A stretch of DNA of 59,747 nt. Source: a bacterium BMS3Abin06. Its GTDB lineage: Bacteria > Nitrospirota > Thermodesulfovibrionia > UBA6902. The notes below the pieces were generated by a model. The model searched no databases and was not told the DNA's origin. It saw nothing but the letters and a program-made list of their open reading frames with translations. The stretch lies in assembly GCA_002897895.1 (NCBI GenBank), contig BDSY01000027.1, positions 68,644 to 128,390 on the forward strand, given 5' to 3'. Both the position numbers and the translations under genes were made by a program. The first letter of the stretch is position 1; the number at the start of each line of letters is the position of its first letter. Shown in pieces: positions 35,107 through 44,652 of this stretch.

Positions 35107-37228
35107 GAGTAAGGATATCACCCGGACCAAAACTTCTGATTTCACCCCCCATATATCAAAAGATACCCCTGTCCAGTATGTAAAAGGAGTCGGCCCTGCC
35201 CGGGCCAAACTCCTCAAACGTCTCGGCATTGAAACCCTCGAAGATATTCTTTTCTATTTCCCATGGCGTTATGAAGACAGAAAAAACCTGAAAAAGATAT
35301 GCAACCTGAAATACGGAAATCAGGAAACAACTTTATGTGAGGTGGTTTCAACAGAAGTTGTCACAACCCCCAGAAAGAGAATGAAAATCTTTAAGCTTAC
35401 CGTTACCGACGAAACCGGTTTCCTCAGGTCCAGATGGTTTAACCAGCCGTATTTGAAGAAATATTTTAAAAAAGGCCTGAAGGTTATTTTGAGCGGTGTC
35501 GTAAAAGGAAATCCATATACGGGTATCGGACCGGAAATGGAAAACCCCGACTTTGAACTGCTTGAAAGTGAAGATAAACTTATACATACATCGAGAATTG
35601 TGCCTGTATACAAAGCCACTGAAGGTATCTCACCGAAACAGATCAGGACATTGATGTTCAATACAATAAATACTTACGCTGCTGTAATAGAAGATTATCT
35701 GCCCGAAGACATTCTCAAAAGGAATGACTTGAAATCCTTGCAATGGGCAATTAAGGAGGCTCATTTCCCTGAGGAATTCACGGATGTAAGCGCCTTAAAC
35801 AGGGGGGCGGGTCCGGCACACAGACGCATTGTCTTCGATGAATTTTTTCTGCTGGAACTCGGTCTTGCACTCCTGAAAAAAAGGGAGATCATAGAAAAGG
35901 GAATAAGTTTCAGTATTAAAAATGATCTCGTTAATAAATTTTCAGAGGGACTTCCCTTTGATCTCACCAATGCACAGAAACGTGTCCTCGAAGAAATAAA
36001 GTCCGACATGCGGAAACCCTTGCCCATGAACAGGCTCGTGCATGGAGATGTCGGATGCGGGAAAACCGTTGTGGCCCTTGTCTCAATGCTCATTGCCGTT
36101 GAAAACGGTTATCAGGCATGTCTGATGGCGCCGACCGAACTCCTGGCTGAGCAGCATTTTATCAATATACACAGAATGGCCGAACACCTTGGATTAAAAG
36201 TGGCGCTTTTGACTTCAGGCATAAAAGACAAACCGGTTGATGATATTGCCGCTGGAAACGCTCAGATCATCATTGGAACACATGCACTGATACAGGAGCG
36301 CGTGCAGTTTAAAAATCTCGGGCTTGCAATAATTGATGAGCAGCACAAGTTCGGAGTAGTTCAGAGGGCAACCCTCAGACGCAAAGGGTTTAATCCTGAT
36401 ATACTGATCATGACGGCCACGCCCATACCGAGGACATTGGCGATGACACTGTACGGAGACCTTGACATAGCAGTGATAGATGAACTGCCTGCAGGGCGTA
36501 AGCCCGTTGTTACGAAGGTGTTTTTCCCTTCTCAAAAGGATAAAATATACTCTTTAATAAAAGGGGAGCTGTCTAAAGAAAGACAGGTATATATAGTATA
36601 TCCTCTTATTGAAGAATCTGAAAAACTTGATCTCAAGTCTGCCATTGACGGGGCTGAGGCGTTTAAGAGAATTTTCCCTGAAAGGAAGATAGGGCTGGTT
36701 CATGGTAAAATGCACCACGATGAAAGGGAAGCTGTAATGGCTATGTTTACATCAGGAGACATTGATATGCTTGTTGCAACAACAGTAATCGAAGTCGGGA
36801 TAGATGTGCCGAATGCTTCTCTTATGCTTATTGTACATTCCGAGAGATTCGGCCTTGCGCAGCTCCACCAGCTTCGGGGAAGGATCGGGAGGGGCGGTCA
36901 TGACTCTTACTGCCTGCTTATGGCATATCCGCCTTTCAGCGAAGATGCAAGGAGAAGGCTGAAGGCAATGGCGTCAACATCTGATGGATTCAGGATAGCG
37001 GAAGAGGACCTTGCCATAAGGGGTCCTGGTGATTTTTTCGGCACAAGGCAGTCCGGAATTCCCGAACTGAAAATTGCTGATATAATAAGGGATACAGGGG
37101 TGCTTGAGAGCGCAAGAAAAGAAGCGTTTGACCTGACAGACACTGAACCTGATTTATCCGGATATCCCTTGCTCAGGGAAACATTGCAGAAAAAGTGGAT
37201 GGGAAAACAGGAGTTAATTAAGAGTTAG
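35096..37228 (+). CDS. recG: ATP-dependent DNA helicase RecG
   Basis: This 710-residue helicase has the N-terminal VQYVKGVGPARAKLLKRLG helix-hairpin and the wedge OB domain. The helicase core has Walker A VHGDVGCGKTVVAL (near 316), DEQH box IIDEQHKFGVVQR (near 412), TATPIPRTLAMTLYGDLD and QLHQLRGRIGRG. It remodels stalled replication forks and branched DNA. The ATG at 35096 overlaps the nusA end. Confidence 0.97.
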   Translation: MNNKSKDITRTKTSDFTPHISKDTPVQYVKGVGPARAKLLKRLGIETLEDILFYFPWRYEDRKNLKKICNLKYGNQETTLCEVVSTEVVTTPRKRMKIFKLTVTDETGFLRSRWFNQPYLKKYFKKGLKVILSGVVKGNPYTGIGPEMENPDFELLESEDKLIHTSRIVPVYKATEGISPKQIRTLMFNTINTYAAVIEDYLPEDILKRNDLKSLQWAIKEAHFPEEFTDVSALNRGAGPAHRRIVFDEFFLLELGLALLKKREIIEKGISFSIKNDLVNKFSEGLPFDLTNAQKRVLEEIKSDMRKPLPMNRLVHGDVGCGKTVVALVSMLIAVENGYQACLMAPTELLAEQHFINIHRMAEHLGLKVALLTSGIKDKPVDDIAAGNAQIIIGTHALIQERVQFKNLGLAIIDEQHKFGVVQRATLRRKGFNPDILIMTATPIPRTLAMTLYGDLDIAVIDELPAGRKPVVTKVFFPSQKDKIYSLIKGELSKERQVYIVYPLIEESEKLDLKSAIDGAEAFKRIFPERKIGLVHGKMHHDEREAVMAMFTSGDIDMLVATTVIEVGIDVPNASLMLIVHSERFGLAQLHQLRGRIGRGGHDSYCLLMAYPPFSEDARRRLKAMASTSDGFRIAEEDLAIRGPGDFFGTRQSGIPELKIADIIRDTGVLESARKEAFDLTDTEPDLSGYPLLRETLQKKWMGKQELIKS

Positions 37229-37237
37229 GAGGCAACT

Positions 37238-37561
37238 ATGATAGACAAAACAAGAAAAAGTCTGGCCACAGGAGTGACCCGCATTAAGTGGGTTGCAAGG
37301 TTTCTTGCTGAAAGAACAAAGGCCGAGACATCGGTTGCAAAACTTCTTTATGAGAGCAGCAAGCTTGAAAATAAAATAGACGATCTTTGCCGGGATATAG
37401 GCAGGAGGATTGTGGAGCTTGGGGAAACAGCTAAAGAGGAAGGGAAGGATGTTTTGAAAGACTTTATTGTACAGCAGTCCCTCGATGAAGTGAGGCACCT
37501 TAAAGAGTCTGTAGACAACTATAAGCATCAGGCCGGGAATATAGGCAAACTTCCTGAATGA
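37238..37561 (+). CDS. Hypothetical helical protein
   Basis: This 107-residue, mostly helical protein (IKWVARFLAERTKAETSVAKL, ENKIDDLCRDIGRRIVELGE) follows recG with a GGAGG site. It overlaps the prepilin peptidase gene by 4 bases. I do not recognise it. Its fixed place in the unit suggests co-expression only. Confidence 0.75.
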   Translation: MIDKTRKSLATGVTRIKWVARFLAERTKAETSVAKLLYESSKLENKIDDLCRDIGRRIVELGETAKEEGKDVLKDFIVQQSLDEVRHLKESVDNYKHQAGNIGKLPE

Positions 37562-38343
37562 TGCCTTATATTGCATCTTTTATTTTTGGTTTAATAACAG
37601 GTTCATTCCTTAACGTATGCATCTACCGCATGCCAAGAGATTTATCCATAGTAAGTCCTTCATCGCGATGTGTCTCATGCGGGGCGCCGGTCAGATTTTA
37701 TGATAATATCCCGGTATTAAGCTATATCCTGCTTATGGGAAAATGCAGGCAGTGCAAAGCAAAGCTCTCGGCCAGATATCCCCTTGTTGAATTTCTTAAT
37801 GCTGCCCTGTATGTCCTGGTACTGAACAGATTCGGTTATGATTCTCCATGGGTTTTATTAGTTTATTTTGTTTTTATCTCATCACTGATAGTAATTTTTT
37901 TTATAGACCTTGAACATCAGATCATACCGGACAGCATAACCTTGCCAGGCATCCCTCTTGCAATTATCCTGGGATCTACAATACTTCCCGATCCTTTTTT
38001 GAGAATCGAATTTCTGGGGTTCAAGGCGTCAATTACCGGTTTCCTGGCAGGAGGGGGGGGGTTTTATTTAATTGCGATACTGGGGAGGGCAATACTTAAA
38101 AAGGATGCAATGGGCGGGGGAGATATCAAAATGATGGCCATGGTCGGAGGGCTTTTAGGGTGGAAAGGGGTTATACTGACAACATTCATGGGAAGCCTGT
38201 TGGGTTCAGTAATAGGAGTTTCGCTCATCCTTTTAAAAGGAAGAGAGTTTGGCTCGAAAATCCCCTTTGGTCCATATCTTGCGCTCGGCGCACTTGCCGG
38301 TCTTCTCTGGGGAGAGGATATTCTCAGGTGGTATCTTCATTAG
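37558..38343 (+). CDS. pilD: Prepilin peptidase / N-methyltransferase
   Basis: The 261-residue membrane protein has a cytoplasmic zinc loop with CVSC and CRQC pairs. The two catalytic aspartates lie in FIDLEHQIIPDSITL and AMGGGDIKMMAMVGGLLGW (GxGD). GSFLNVCIYRMP at the N-terminus is typical. It cleaves and N-methylates type IV prepilins and type II secretion pseudopilins. No pilin gene is in the window. Confidence 0.96.
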   Translation: MMPYIASFIFGLITGSFLNVCIYRMPRDLSIVSPSSRCVSCGAPVRFYDNIPVLSYILLMGKCRQCKAKLSARYPLVEFLNAALYVLVLNRFGYDSPWVLLVYFVFISSLIVIFFIDLEHQIIPDSITLPGIPLAIILGSTILPDPFLRIEFLGFKASITGFLAGGGGFYLIAILGRAILKKDAMGGGDIKMMAMVGGLLGWKGVILTTFMGSLLGSVIGVSLILLKGREFGSKIPFGPYLALGALAGLLWGEDILRWYLH

Positions 38344-38410
38344 TATCGATTATTAGAAAAAATATGTGAAATATGTAATAATTTCCGGTGTAAGTCCGGA
38401 AGGAGAGACC

Positions 38411-39583
38411 ATGTACGAATTTAAAAGAATAAAACGTTTACCGCCTTATGTATTTGCAATTGTAAACAAGCTTAAGATGGAGGCAAGGAGGAGGGGTGAG
38501 GATATCATTGACCTCGGAATGGGAAACCCCGACCTGCCGACTCCTGAGCATATCGTAGATAAACTTATTGAAGCAGCGAAGAACCCGAAAAACCACAGGT
38601 ATTCAGCTTCAAAGGGCATAACACAACTGAGACTTGCCATATGTGAGTGGTACAAGAGACGCTTTGATGTTGACCTTGACCATCAGACTGAGGCAGTAGC
38701 CACAATCGGATCAAAAGAGGGGTTGTCACATCTTGCCTATGCAATGATTGAACCCGGAGATCTTATATTAACGCCTGCCCCTGCATATCCTATTCACCCT
38801 TACAGTTTTATTCTTGCAGGAGGAGATGTAAGAAGCATTCCTGTTCAAAAGGATGCGGATTTTTTTCAGAGCATGGAGAACGAGTTCAAGGCGGCATGGC
38901 CGAGGCCGAAAATACTGCTTATCAACTTTCCCCATAATCCTACTACAACCTGTACGGATCTTGAATTTTTCCAGCGGGTAGTAGATTTTGCAAAAGAAAA
39001 TAATGTTATCGTCCTCCATGATTTTGCCTATGCCGATCTTACCTTTGACGGTTATAAACCGCCGAGTTTTCTCCAGGCCTCCGGTGCGAAAGATGTTGGC
39101 GTGGAATTCTTTTCTCTTACAAAGAGTTATTCAATGGCAGGATGGAGGGTCGGCTTCTGCTGCGGCAACAGGGAGCTTGTCGGCGCCCTTACAACCATAA
39201 AGAGTTATCTTGATTACGGTATGTTCCAGCCGATCCAGATTGCAAGCATTATTGCATTAAGGGGGCCGCAGGATTGTGTTGAAAAAATAGTGAAGACTTA
39301 TGAGAGCAGAAGAAATGTCCTGATACAGGGACTTAAGAATGCAGGCTGGGAAATAGAACCCCCGAAGGCAACGATGTTTGTCTGGGCCGCGATTCCTGAG
39401 CCTTTTAATAAAATGGGTTCGCTGGAATTCACAAAATTTCTCCTGAAAACTGCGGGAGTAGCTGTTTCTCCGGGAATCGGATTCGGTCCGGATGGGGAGG
39501 GTTTTGTACGCTTTGCACTTGTGGAGAATGAACACAGGATACGGCAGGCTGCAAGGGGAATCAAAAAGGCTTTGAATAAATAA
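38411..39583 (+). CDS. PLP aminotransferase (AlaC / LL-diaminopimelate aminotransferase-like)
   Basis: The ATG at 38411 is preferred because GGAAGGAGAGACC precedes it; the longer frame from 38366 lacks a site. About 390 residues. Fold type I class I/II hallmarks: [33 protein letters not shown], the PLP Lys in [15 protein letters not shown], and [20 protein letters not shown]. The sequence resembles the AlaC/YfdZ subgroup. It could make alanine from pyruvate and glutamate; an LL-DAP role is a less certain alternative. Confidence 0.9.
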   Translation: MYEFKRIKRLPPYVFAIVNKLKMEARRRGEDIIDLGMGNPDLPTPEHIVDKLIEAAKNPKNHRYSASKGITQLRLAICEWYKRRFDVDLDHQTEAVATIGSKEGLSHLAYAMIEPGDLILTPAPAYPIHPYSFILAGGDVRSIPVQKDADFFQSMENEFKAAWPRPKILLINFPHNPTTTCTDLEFFQRVVDFAKENNVIVLHDFAYADLTFDGYKPPSFLQASGAKDVGVEFFSLTKSYSMAGWRVGFCCGNRELVGALTTIKSYLDYGMFQPIQIASIIALRGPQDCVEKIVKTYESRRNVLIQGLKNAGWEIEPPKATMFVWAAIPEPFNKMGSLEFTKFLLKTAGVAVSPGIGFGPDGEGFVRFALVENEHRIRQAARGIKKALNK

Positions 39584-39617
39584 TCCGCGAAAGACAGGTT
39601 CTTTCTATAAAAAAATC

Positions 39618-39968
<351 letters not shown>

Positions 39969-40132
39969 TTCTTTACATAATTTATTATATCATAATCATA
40001 CATGCAAAAAAAGCATCTGTTACAGGCTGCTATACAGACATCAATTTTAATACATTTGCATATTTCGCATAAATATTTGTAAAATTTATCTACATCTGCA
40101 TTATTCACGGATTATTAAGGGAGATTAAATAT

Positions 40133-40318
40133 ATGACTCAAAGGGCAGACATGAAATGCAAAGAGTGCAAGGGAAAATTAAATTTAAAAATCGGATGAAA
40201 AAGTGTTCATTTGCGCTGCATGGATTGCGGCAAAAACTATACTGTAGAAGAATATATCGATGAAATGGACACAGGATTCTGGGAACAATTGTCTCACCGT
40301 TCTTGTGACAGGGTATAA
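40133..40318 (+). CDS. Small dual-CXXC selenoprotein candidate (in-frame UGA)
   Basis: The ATG at 40133 follows AAGGGAGA. The frame reads MTQRADMKCKECKGKLNL, then KIG, UGA at 40196-40198, KSVHLRCMDCGKNYTVEE, and ends HRSCDRV with TAA at 40316-40318: 61 residues with Sec at 22 between CKEC and CMDC. Directly after the UGA lies a hairpin GCTGCA (40215-40220), loop TGGAT, TGCGGC (40226-40231), whose loop starts 22 bases after the UGA, close to the spacing and GG-containing loop of the E. coli fdhF SECIS. I recall a family described as dual CXXC small (seleno)proteins. The alternative is a nonsense mutation; the good coding after the stop argues against it. Confidence 0.8.
40210..40234 (+). promoter_or_regulatory. 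Bacterial SECIS-like hairpin
   Basis: A 6-base stem (GCTGCA with TGCGGC, one G-U pair) encloses a TGGAT loop. Three more A-T pairs (TTT with AAA) lie outside a 2-base mismatch. It is placed 11 to 36 bases after the UGA, within the coding region, as bacterial SECIS elements must be. Confidence 0.7.
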
Positions 40319-40369
40319 TTTTTTGTATTAATTTCTTCCCGTACCAGGGTCATTTTTTTCCGGCAAGTA

Positions 40370-40399
40370 TTGACAATATAAAACATTTTAAATTATCAT
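40370..40399 (+). promoter_or_regulatory. Sigma-70 promoter of the rplM operon
   Basis: TTGACA at 40370-40375 and TATCAT at 40394-40399 are separated by 18 bases, about 43 bases before the rplM ATG. Confidence 0.65.
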
Positions 40400-40441
40400 G
40401 TTATGTTGTAATATTTTACAAGACTCATATAGAGAGGAAAT

Positions 40442-40879
40442 ATGAAAACTGTATTTGCGAAGAACACGGATGTTTTAAGAAAATGGCATCTCATAGATGC
40501 CGACGGTATGGTTGTAGGAAGACTTGCCTCACAGGTTGCAAAGATACTCAGAGGTAAAAATAAACCGATATTCACTCCCCATGTGGATACCGGTGATTTT
40601 GTTATTATCGTAAATGCGGGCAAGGTTCGCTTCACCGGCAACAAGCTTGAACAAAAGGCATACTACCATCACTCGGGTTATCCTGGAGGAATTAAAAAGG
40701 AGATGGCTAAGGATATAATGAAGAAGACTCCTGAAAGGATTATCTTTTCAGCGGTCCGCGGAATGCTTCCCAAGAATATACTCGGCAGACAGCAGTTAAG
40801 TAAATTAAAAGTCTACGGCGGCCCGGAGCATCCTCACAAAGCCCAGAGTCCGGAGATTTTAAATATTAATATTCAATAA
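40442..40879 (+). CDS. rplM: 50S ribosomal protein L13
   Basis: The 145-residue protein has [38 protein letters not shown] and [19 protein letters not shown], all L13 hallmarks. GAGAGGAAAT precedes the ATG. It is 14 bases upstream of rpsI, the universal order. Confidence 0.98.
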   Translation: MKTVFAKNTDVLRKWHLIDADGMVVGRLASQVAKILRGKNKPIFTPHVDTGDFVIIVNAGKVRFTGNKLEQKAYYHHSGYPGGIKKEMAKDIMKKTPERIIFSAVRGMLPKNILGRQQLSKLKVYGGPEHPHKAQSPEILNINIQ

Positions 40880-40893
40880 GGAGTTTTCGAAAT

Positions 40894-41286
40894 ATGGCAG
40901 AAATAGAATATAATGCAACCGGCAGAAGAAAAGAATCCATTGCGCAGGTATTTATGAAGCCCGGGACAGGCAATATTATTATCAATAAAAAAACGCTCAA
41001 TCAGTATTTCCCTTATGAAACAATGAAAATGATTATCCAGCAGCCCTTAAATGTAGTTGCTGTTACCGGCAAATATGATATAACCGTCAGGGTTAAAGGC
41101 GGCGGATACAGCGGGCAAGCCGCTGCAATAAGACACGGTATCTCAAGGGCATTGCTATCGGTAAATTCGGATTTCAGGGGAAAGCTTAAAAAAGAAGGGT
41201 TATTGACAAGAGACCCCAGAGCGGTAGAGCGGAAAAAATACGGCCAGAAAGGCGCAAGGGCACGCTTCCAGTTCTCAAAGAGATAA
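40894..41286 (+). CDS. rpsI: 30S ribosomal protein S9
   Basis: The 130-residue protein has the S9 pattern: [39 protein letters not shown] and the basic [17 protein letters not shown] tail whose Arg contacts P-site tRNA. It follows rplM and precedes argC by 12 bases. Confidence 0.98.
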   Translation: MAEIEYNATGRRKESIAQVFMKPGTGNIIINKKTLNQYFPYETMKMIIQQPLNVVAVTGKYDITVRVKGGGYSGQAAAIRHGISRALLSVNSDFRGKLKKEGLLTRDPRAVERKKYGQKGARARFQFSKR

Positions 41287-41298
41287 TAAAAATTTTGT

Positions 41299-42345
41299 AT
41301 GTTAAAAGTTGCCATCTTAGGCGGAAGTGGATATACAGGTTCAGAACTATTACGGTTGCTCCTGAACCACCCGGATGCTGAAGTAACCGCCGTTACTTCC
41401 GAACGCTATTCCGGTCTGTCAATTTCCGATACATTTCTGAATTTCAGAAACACTGCATTAAAATTCGAATCCTTAAACCTGAAAGCCCTGATAGAAAAGG
41501 CCGACCTTTTCTTTCTCTGCCTGCCGCACAAGACTTCCCAAAATACTGTAGCATTCCTTCATAATGCAGGGAAAAGGGTTATTGATCTTTCGGCAGATTA
41601 CAGGCTGAAAAGTGCAAAGGTATATAAGGAATGGTATAACATCCCACATTTATTCTCCCCCTTACTCAAAAAGACTGTCTACGGCCTGCCGGAAATTAAC
41701 AGAAAGAAAATCAGAAATGCATCAATCATTGCAAATCCCGGCTGTTACCCTGTGAGTGCAATACTTGGTCTTGCACCGGTTATGGGGGAAAGTTTTATTG
41801 ATACAAATTCAATCATTATAGATTCCAAATCCGGGACATCCGGCGCAGGAAGAAGTCCTGCACAGCCGTTTATGTTCTGCGAGGTAAACGAATCAGTAAA
41901 GGCGTATGCTGTCACAGTTCATCGCCATACCCCTGAGATTGAACAGGAACTGAGTTATTTATCAAAGAAAAAAATTAAAGTAATCTTTACTCCTCATCTT
42001 GTTCCGATGGACAGGGGGATGCTCAGCACTATTTACGTTCGTTTGCAAAAGAAAACCGGTCTCTTAAATGTACAGAAACTATATAAGGAGTTTTACAGCA
42101 GTGAACCGTTTGTAAGAATTTTAAAGGATGGAACTTATCCCGCTACAAAGGCTGTTAAGGGAAGCAACTACTGTGATATATCAATTTTTCTCGATGAACG
42201 CTCCGGCAAAGGAAAGACTCTTATAATTGTAAGTGCAATAGATAATCTCTTAAAAGGGGCATCCGGTTCGGCTGTGCAAAATATGAATATCATGTACGGC
42301 TTTGATGAAACTGCCGGCTTGATGGTCTCACCTCCCTCTCCCTGA
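41299..42345 (+). CDS. argC: N-acetyl-gamma-glutamyl-phosphate reductase
   Basis: This 348-residue enzyme has the N-terminal VAILGGSGYTGSELLRLLL, the catalytic-Cys motif ANPGCYPVSAILGLAP, and HRHTPEIEQEL. It performs the third step of arginine synthesis. Its stop overlaps the argJ start (TGATG). The fusion of ribosomal and arginine genes into one run (rplM-rpsI-argC-argJ) is notable but not unique. Confidence 0.97.
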   Translation: MLKVAILGGSGYTGSELLRLLLNHPDAEVTAVTSERYSGLSISDTFLNFRNTALKFESLNLKALIEKADLFFLCLPHKTSQNTVAFLHNAGKRVIDLSADYRLKSAKVYKEWYNIPHLFSPLLKKTVYGLPEINRKKIRNASIIANPGCYPVSAILGLAPVMGESFIDTNSIIIDSKSGTSGAGRSPAQPFMFCEVNESVKAYAVTVHRHTPEIEQELSYLSKKKIKVIFTPHLVPMDRGMLSTIYVRLQKKTGLLNVQKLYKEFYSSEPFVRILKDGTYPATKAVKGSNYCDISIFLDERSGKGKTLIIVSAIDNLLKGASGSAVQNMNIMYGFDETAGLMVSPPSP

Positions 42346-43550
42346 TGAAGAAAGTTTCCGGCAACCCAGAAATTATTATCCCGGGATTTAAATTTGCCGG
42401 TATACCGGCAGGAATAAAAACATCCGGGGAAAGAGACCTTGCATTAATATTTTCGGAAAGCCCTGCAGTAACTGCGGCGCTCTTCACTACGAATAAAATA
42501 AAGGCAGCGCCTGTAAGGCTTTCAATGGAGCGCCTTGCAAGTCACAAAAAATGCCGGTCAATCATTATTAACAGTGGTAATGCCAATGCATGTACAGGCA
42601 AACCCGGCTTAAAGAATGCCCGTGAAATGATGATTAAAACAGCGGAAGAACTCGGTATTTCCACTGAGCTTGTATGCGTATCATCTACAGGTAAAATCGG
42701 CGTCCCCCTTCCAATGGAAAAAATAAAAAGGGCATTGCCTGCATTAGTCAGGAATCTCTCGCCTCTGTCTTTAAATCACGCTGCTTCTGCAATATTAACC
42801 ACTGATACCGCTACAAAGATATCTTCAAGAAAAGTGAAAATCGGAAGAAAAACAGGGATTATAGCCGGAATTGCAAAGGGGTCGGGAATGATCCGTCCCG
42901 GCATGGCTACAATGTTGAGCTTCATAGTCACTGATATATCAATAAACCCGAAGGCGCTTGATTCAGCGCTCAGGGAAGCGGTAAACAGGTCATTCAACAG
43001 GATAACCGTTGATAATGAAATGAGCACTAATGATACTGTAATGATGATGGCAAACGGCAACCTCAGGAACATTCCTCTAACAATGAGAGCGGCTGTTTAT
43101 AGTCGATTCAAAGGAGCATTGAACGATGTAACATATGACCTTGCAAGGATGATAGCTGAAGACGGCGAGGGCGCTACAAAACTGATTGAAATTATCGTCA
43201 GGGGGGCAAAGACTGAATCCGATGCTGAGAATGTTGCATCATCAGTTGCAAATTCAATGCTTGTAAAAACAGCAGTATACGGGCGGGACCCTAACTGGGG
43301 CAGAATCATGGCGGCAGCCGGTTATTCAGGTGCGGCGGTTGATGAGCAAAAAATCGACATTTATATCAATAAAATCAAACTTGCAAGCAAAGGGATGGGA
43401 ACCGATAAAGAGAGCGCTGCAAGAAAAACCCTTGCAAACAAAAAAATTCTTATTACTATTGACCTGGGTATCGGCAAAGAAACTTCCGCAGTCCTTACCT
43501 GTGATTTAACGGAAGAGTATGTAAAGATCAATGCACATTATGGAACTTGA
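42345..43550 (+). CDS. argJ: Bifunctional ornithine acetyltransferase / N-acetylglutamate synthase
   Basis: The 401-residue protein has SGNANACTG, the self-cleavage site GMIRPGMATMLSF (before Thr) that yields alpha and beta chains, DNEMSTNDTVMMMANG and GRDPNWGRIMAAAGYSG. It recycles the acetyl group in arginine synthesis; whether it is also active with acetyl-CoA cannot be read. It is translationally coupled to argC. Confidence 0.97.
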   Translation: MKKVSGNPEIIIPGFKFAGIPAGIKTSGERDLALIFSESPAVTAALFTTNKIKAAPVRLSMERLASHKKCRSIIINSGNANACTGKPGLKNAREMMIKTAEELGISTELVCVSSTGKIGVPLPMEKIKRALPALVRNLSPLSLNHAASAILTTDTATKISSRKVKIGRKTGIIAGIAKGSGMIRPGMATMLSFIVTDISINPKALDSALREAVNRSFNRITVDNEMSTNDTVMMMANGNLRNIPLTMRAAVYSRFKGALNDVTYDLARMIAEDGEGATKLIEIIVRGAKTESDAENVASSVANSMLVKTAVYGRDPNWGRIMAAAGYSGAAVDEQKIDIYINKIKLASKGMGTDKESAARKTLANKKILITIDLGIGKETSAVLTCDLTEEYVKINAHYGT

Positions 43551-43624
43551 CACAAATTGATTGCTCCTATATTGTAAGTTATATATTAATAAATTGCGTT
43601 ATTGAAAATTATGGGGGAGTATAA

Positions 43625-44602
43625 ATGAGAAAAATGTTTTATTTTCTTCTTCTGTTTTCTGTCTTTTTTGTGACTTCTTTGCATGCACTGGATACGACAA
43701 GAGAGGAATACATTGTAGAAAAAAAAGATACCCTGTGGGACATATCCGAATCAAAACTGGAAGACCCTTTTCTGTGGCCGAAGCTCTGGAGTGTAAACCC
43801 TCACATTAAGAATCCGGACCTTATTTATCCGGGCACTAAAATAATAATCCCTTCCAGGGAAGAATTAATGCGTATGCCCTTAAAAAAGATACCGGCTTTT
43901 TTAAAACCCAAATATAGAAAACCTCAAACTAAATCTGTATTCAGATTTGCGCCGGAAAGGCAACAAAAGTATATTGTCAACAAAAACCTCTATATTGCAA
44001 GCGGCTGGATAGCAGACAGGTTCCCCGGCATCGGTGAAATAACTTACTCGCCGATGAACCGTCAAATCACAGGCAAAGGCGACTATGTTTACATAAAAAT
44101 CAATGAAGAATCAATGCCCGGAAATCGCTATTTCGCAATAAGAGACATCAAAACAGTTAAACACCCTGTCACAGGGAAAGAAATAGGCCATCAAATAAGA
44201 ATAACAGGCATTCTCGAAGTTACAGGCACGGATAATAACATGACGCAGGCAAAAGTGATCGAATCCTTTCAGGATATCCAGATAGGCGATGCCCTGCTGC
44301 CTTATAAAGAGCTGGAACCGCCCCTTGTTCCCGATAAGCCCCGAACCCCGGATATGCAAGGCTATATCATAGAGACCCACACGAATTCTTATTTGATAAG
44401 CCCGGGGGATATCATCTTTCTTGACAAGGGAGCAAATGACGGCCTTGAGACAGGTGATGTTTTTTCAGTTCTTTCAGAGCGCCCTGCTGTACGGTCTATC
44501 GGCAAAATACAAATAGTATCACTCCAGCCTGCCACATCCGGAGCGGTTCTGTTAAAAAGTGAACAGGAGGTTACAATAGGGACAAAATGGGGACAAAAAT
44601 AA
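43625..44602 (+). CDS. Secreted LysM-domain protein
   Basis: This 325-residue protein has a signal peptide (MFYFLLLFSVFFVTSLHA) and a LysM domain (EYIVEKKDTLWDISESKLED, then NPDLIYPGTKIIIP). A beta-rich C-terminal region follows, with DVFSVLSERPAVRSIGKIQI. LysM binds peptidoglycan. GGGGGAG lies upstream of the ATG. It is convergent with rpoD; an imperfect ATGCCG/CGGCAT hairpin lies between them (44604-44630) without a T run. Confidence 0.85.
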   Translation: MRKMFYFLLLFSVFFVTSLHALDTTREEYIVEKKDTLWDISESKLEDPFLWPKLWSVNPHIKNPDLIYPGTKIIIPSREELMRMPLKKIPAFLKPKYRKPQTKSVFRFAPERQQKYIVNKNLYIASGWIADRFPGIGEITYSPMNRQITGKGDYVYIKINEESMPGNRYFAIRDIKTVKHPVTGKEIGHQIRITGILEVTGTDNNMTQAKVIESFQDIQIGDALLPYKELEPPLVPDKPRTPDMQGYIIETHTNSYLISPGDIIFLDKGANDGLETGDVFSVLSERPAVRSIGKIQIVSLQPATSGAVLLKSEQEVTIGTKWGQK

Positions 44603-44652
44603 AATGCCGCGCTTCAGAAGAGTCCGGCATGATATAACCGGAGATAAAGATT

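Noticed and set aside
38385..38410. TTCCGG/CCGGAA hairpin against the ribosome site of the aminotransferase gene
   Set aside because: A 6-base stem leaves the GGAG free; not enough to claim regulation.
40133..40318. Reading this locus as a simple pseudogene
   Set aside because: Both sides of the UGA are well-formed, a SECIS-like hairpin is correctly placed, and the CXXC motifs are intact.
44604..44630. Terminator between the LysM gene and rpoD
   Set aside because: The ATGCCG/CGGCAT stem has a 15-base loop and no T run on either strand.
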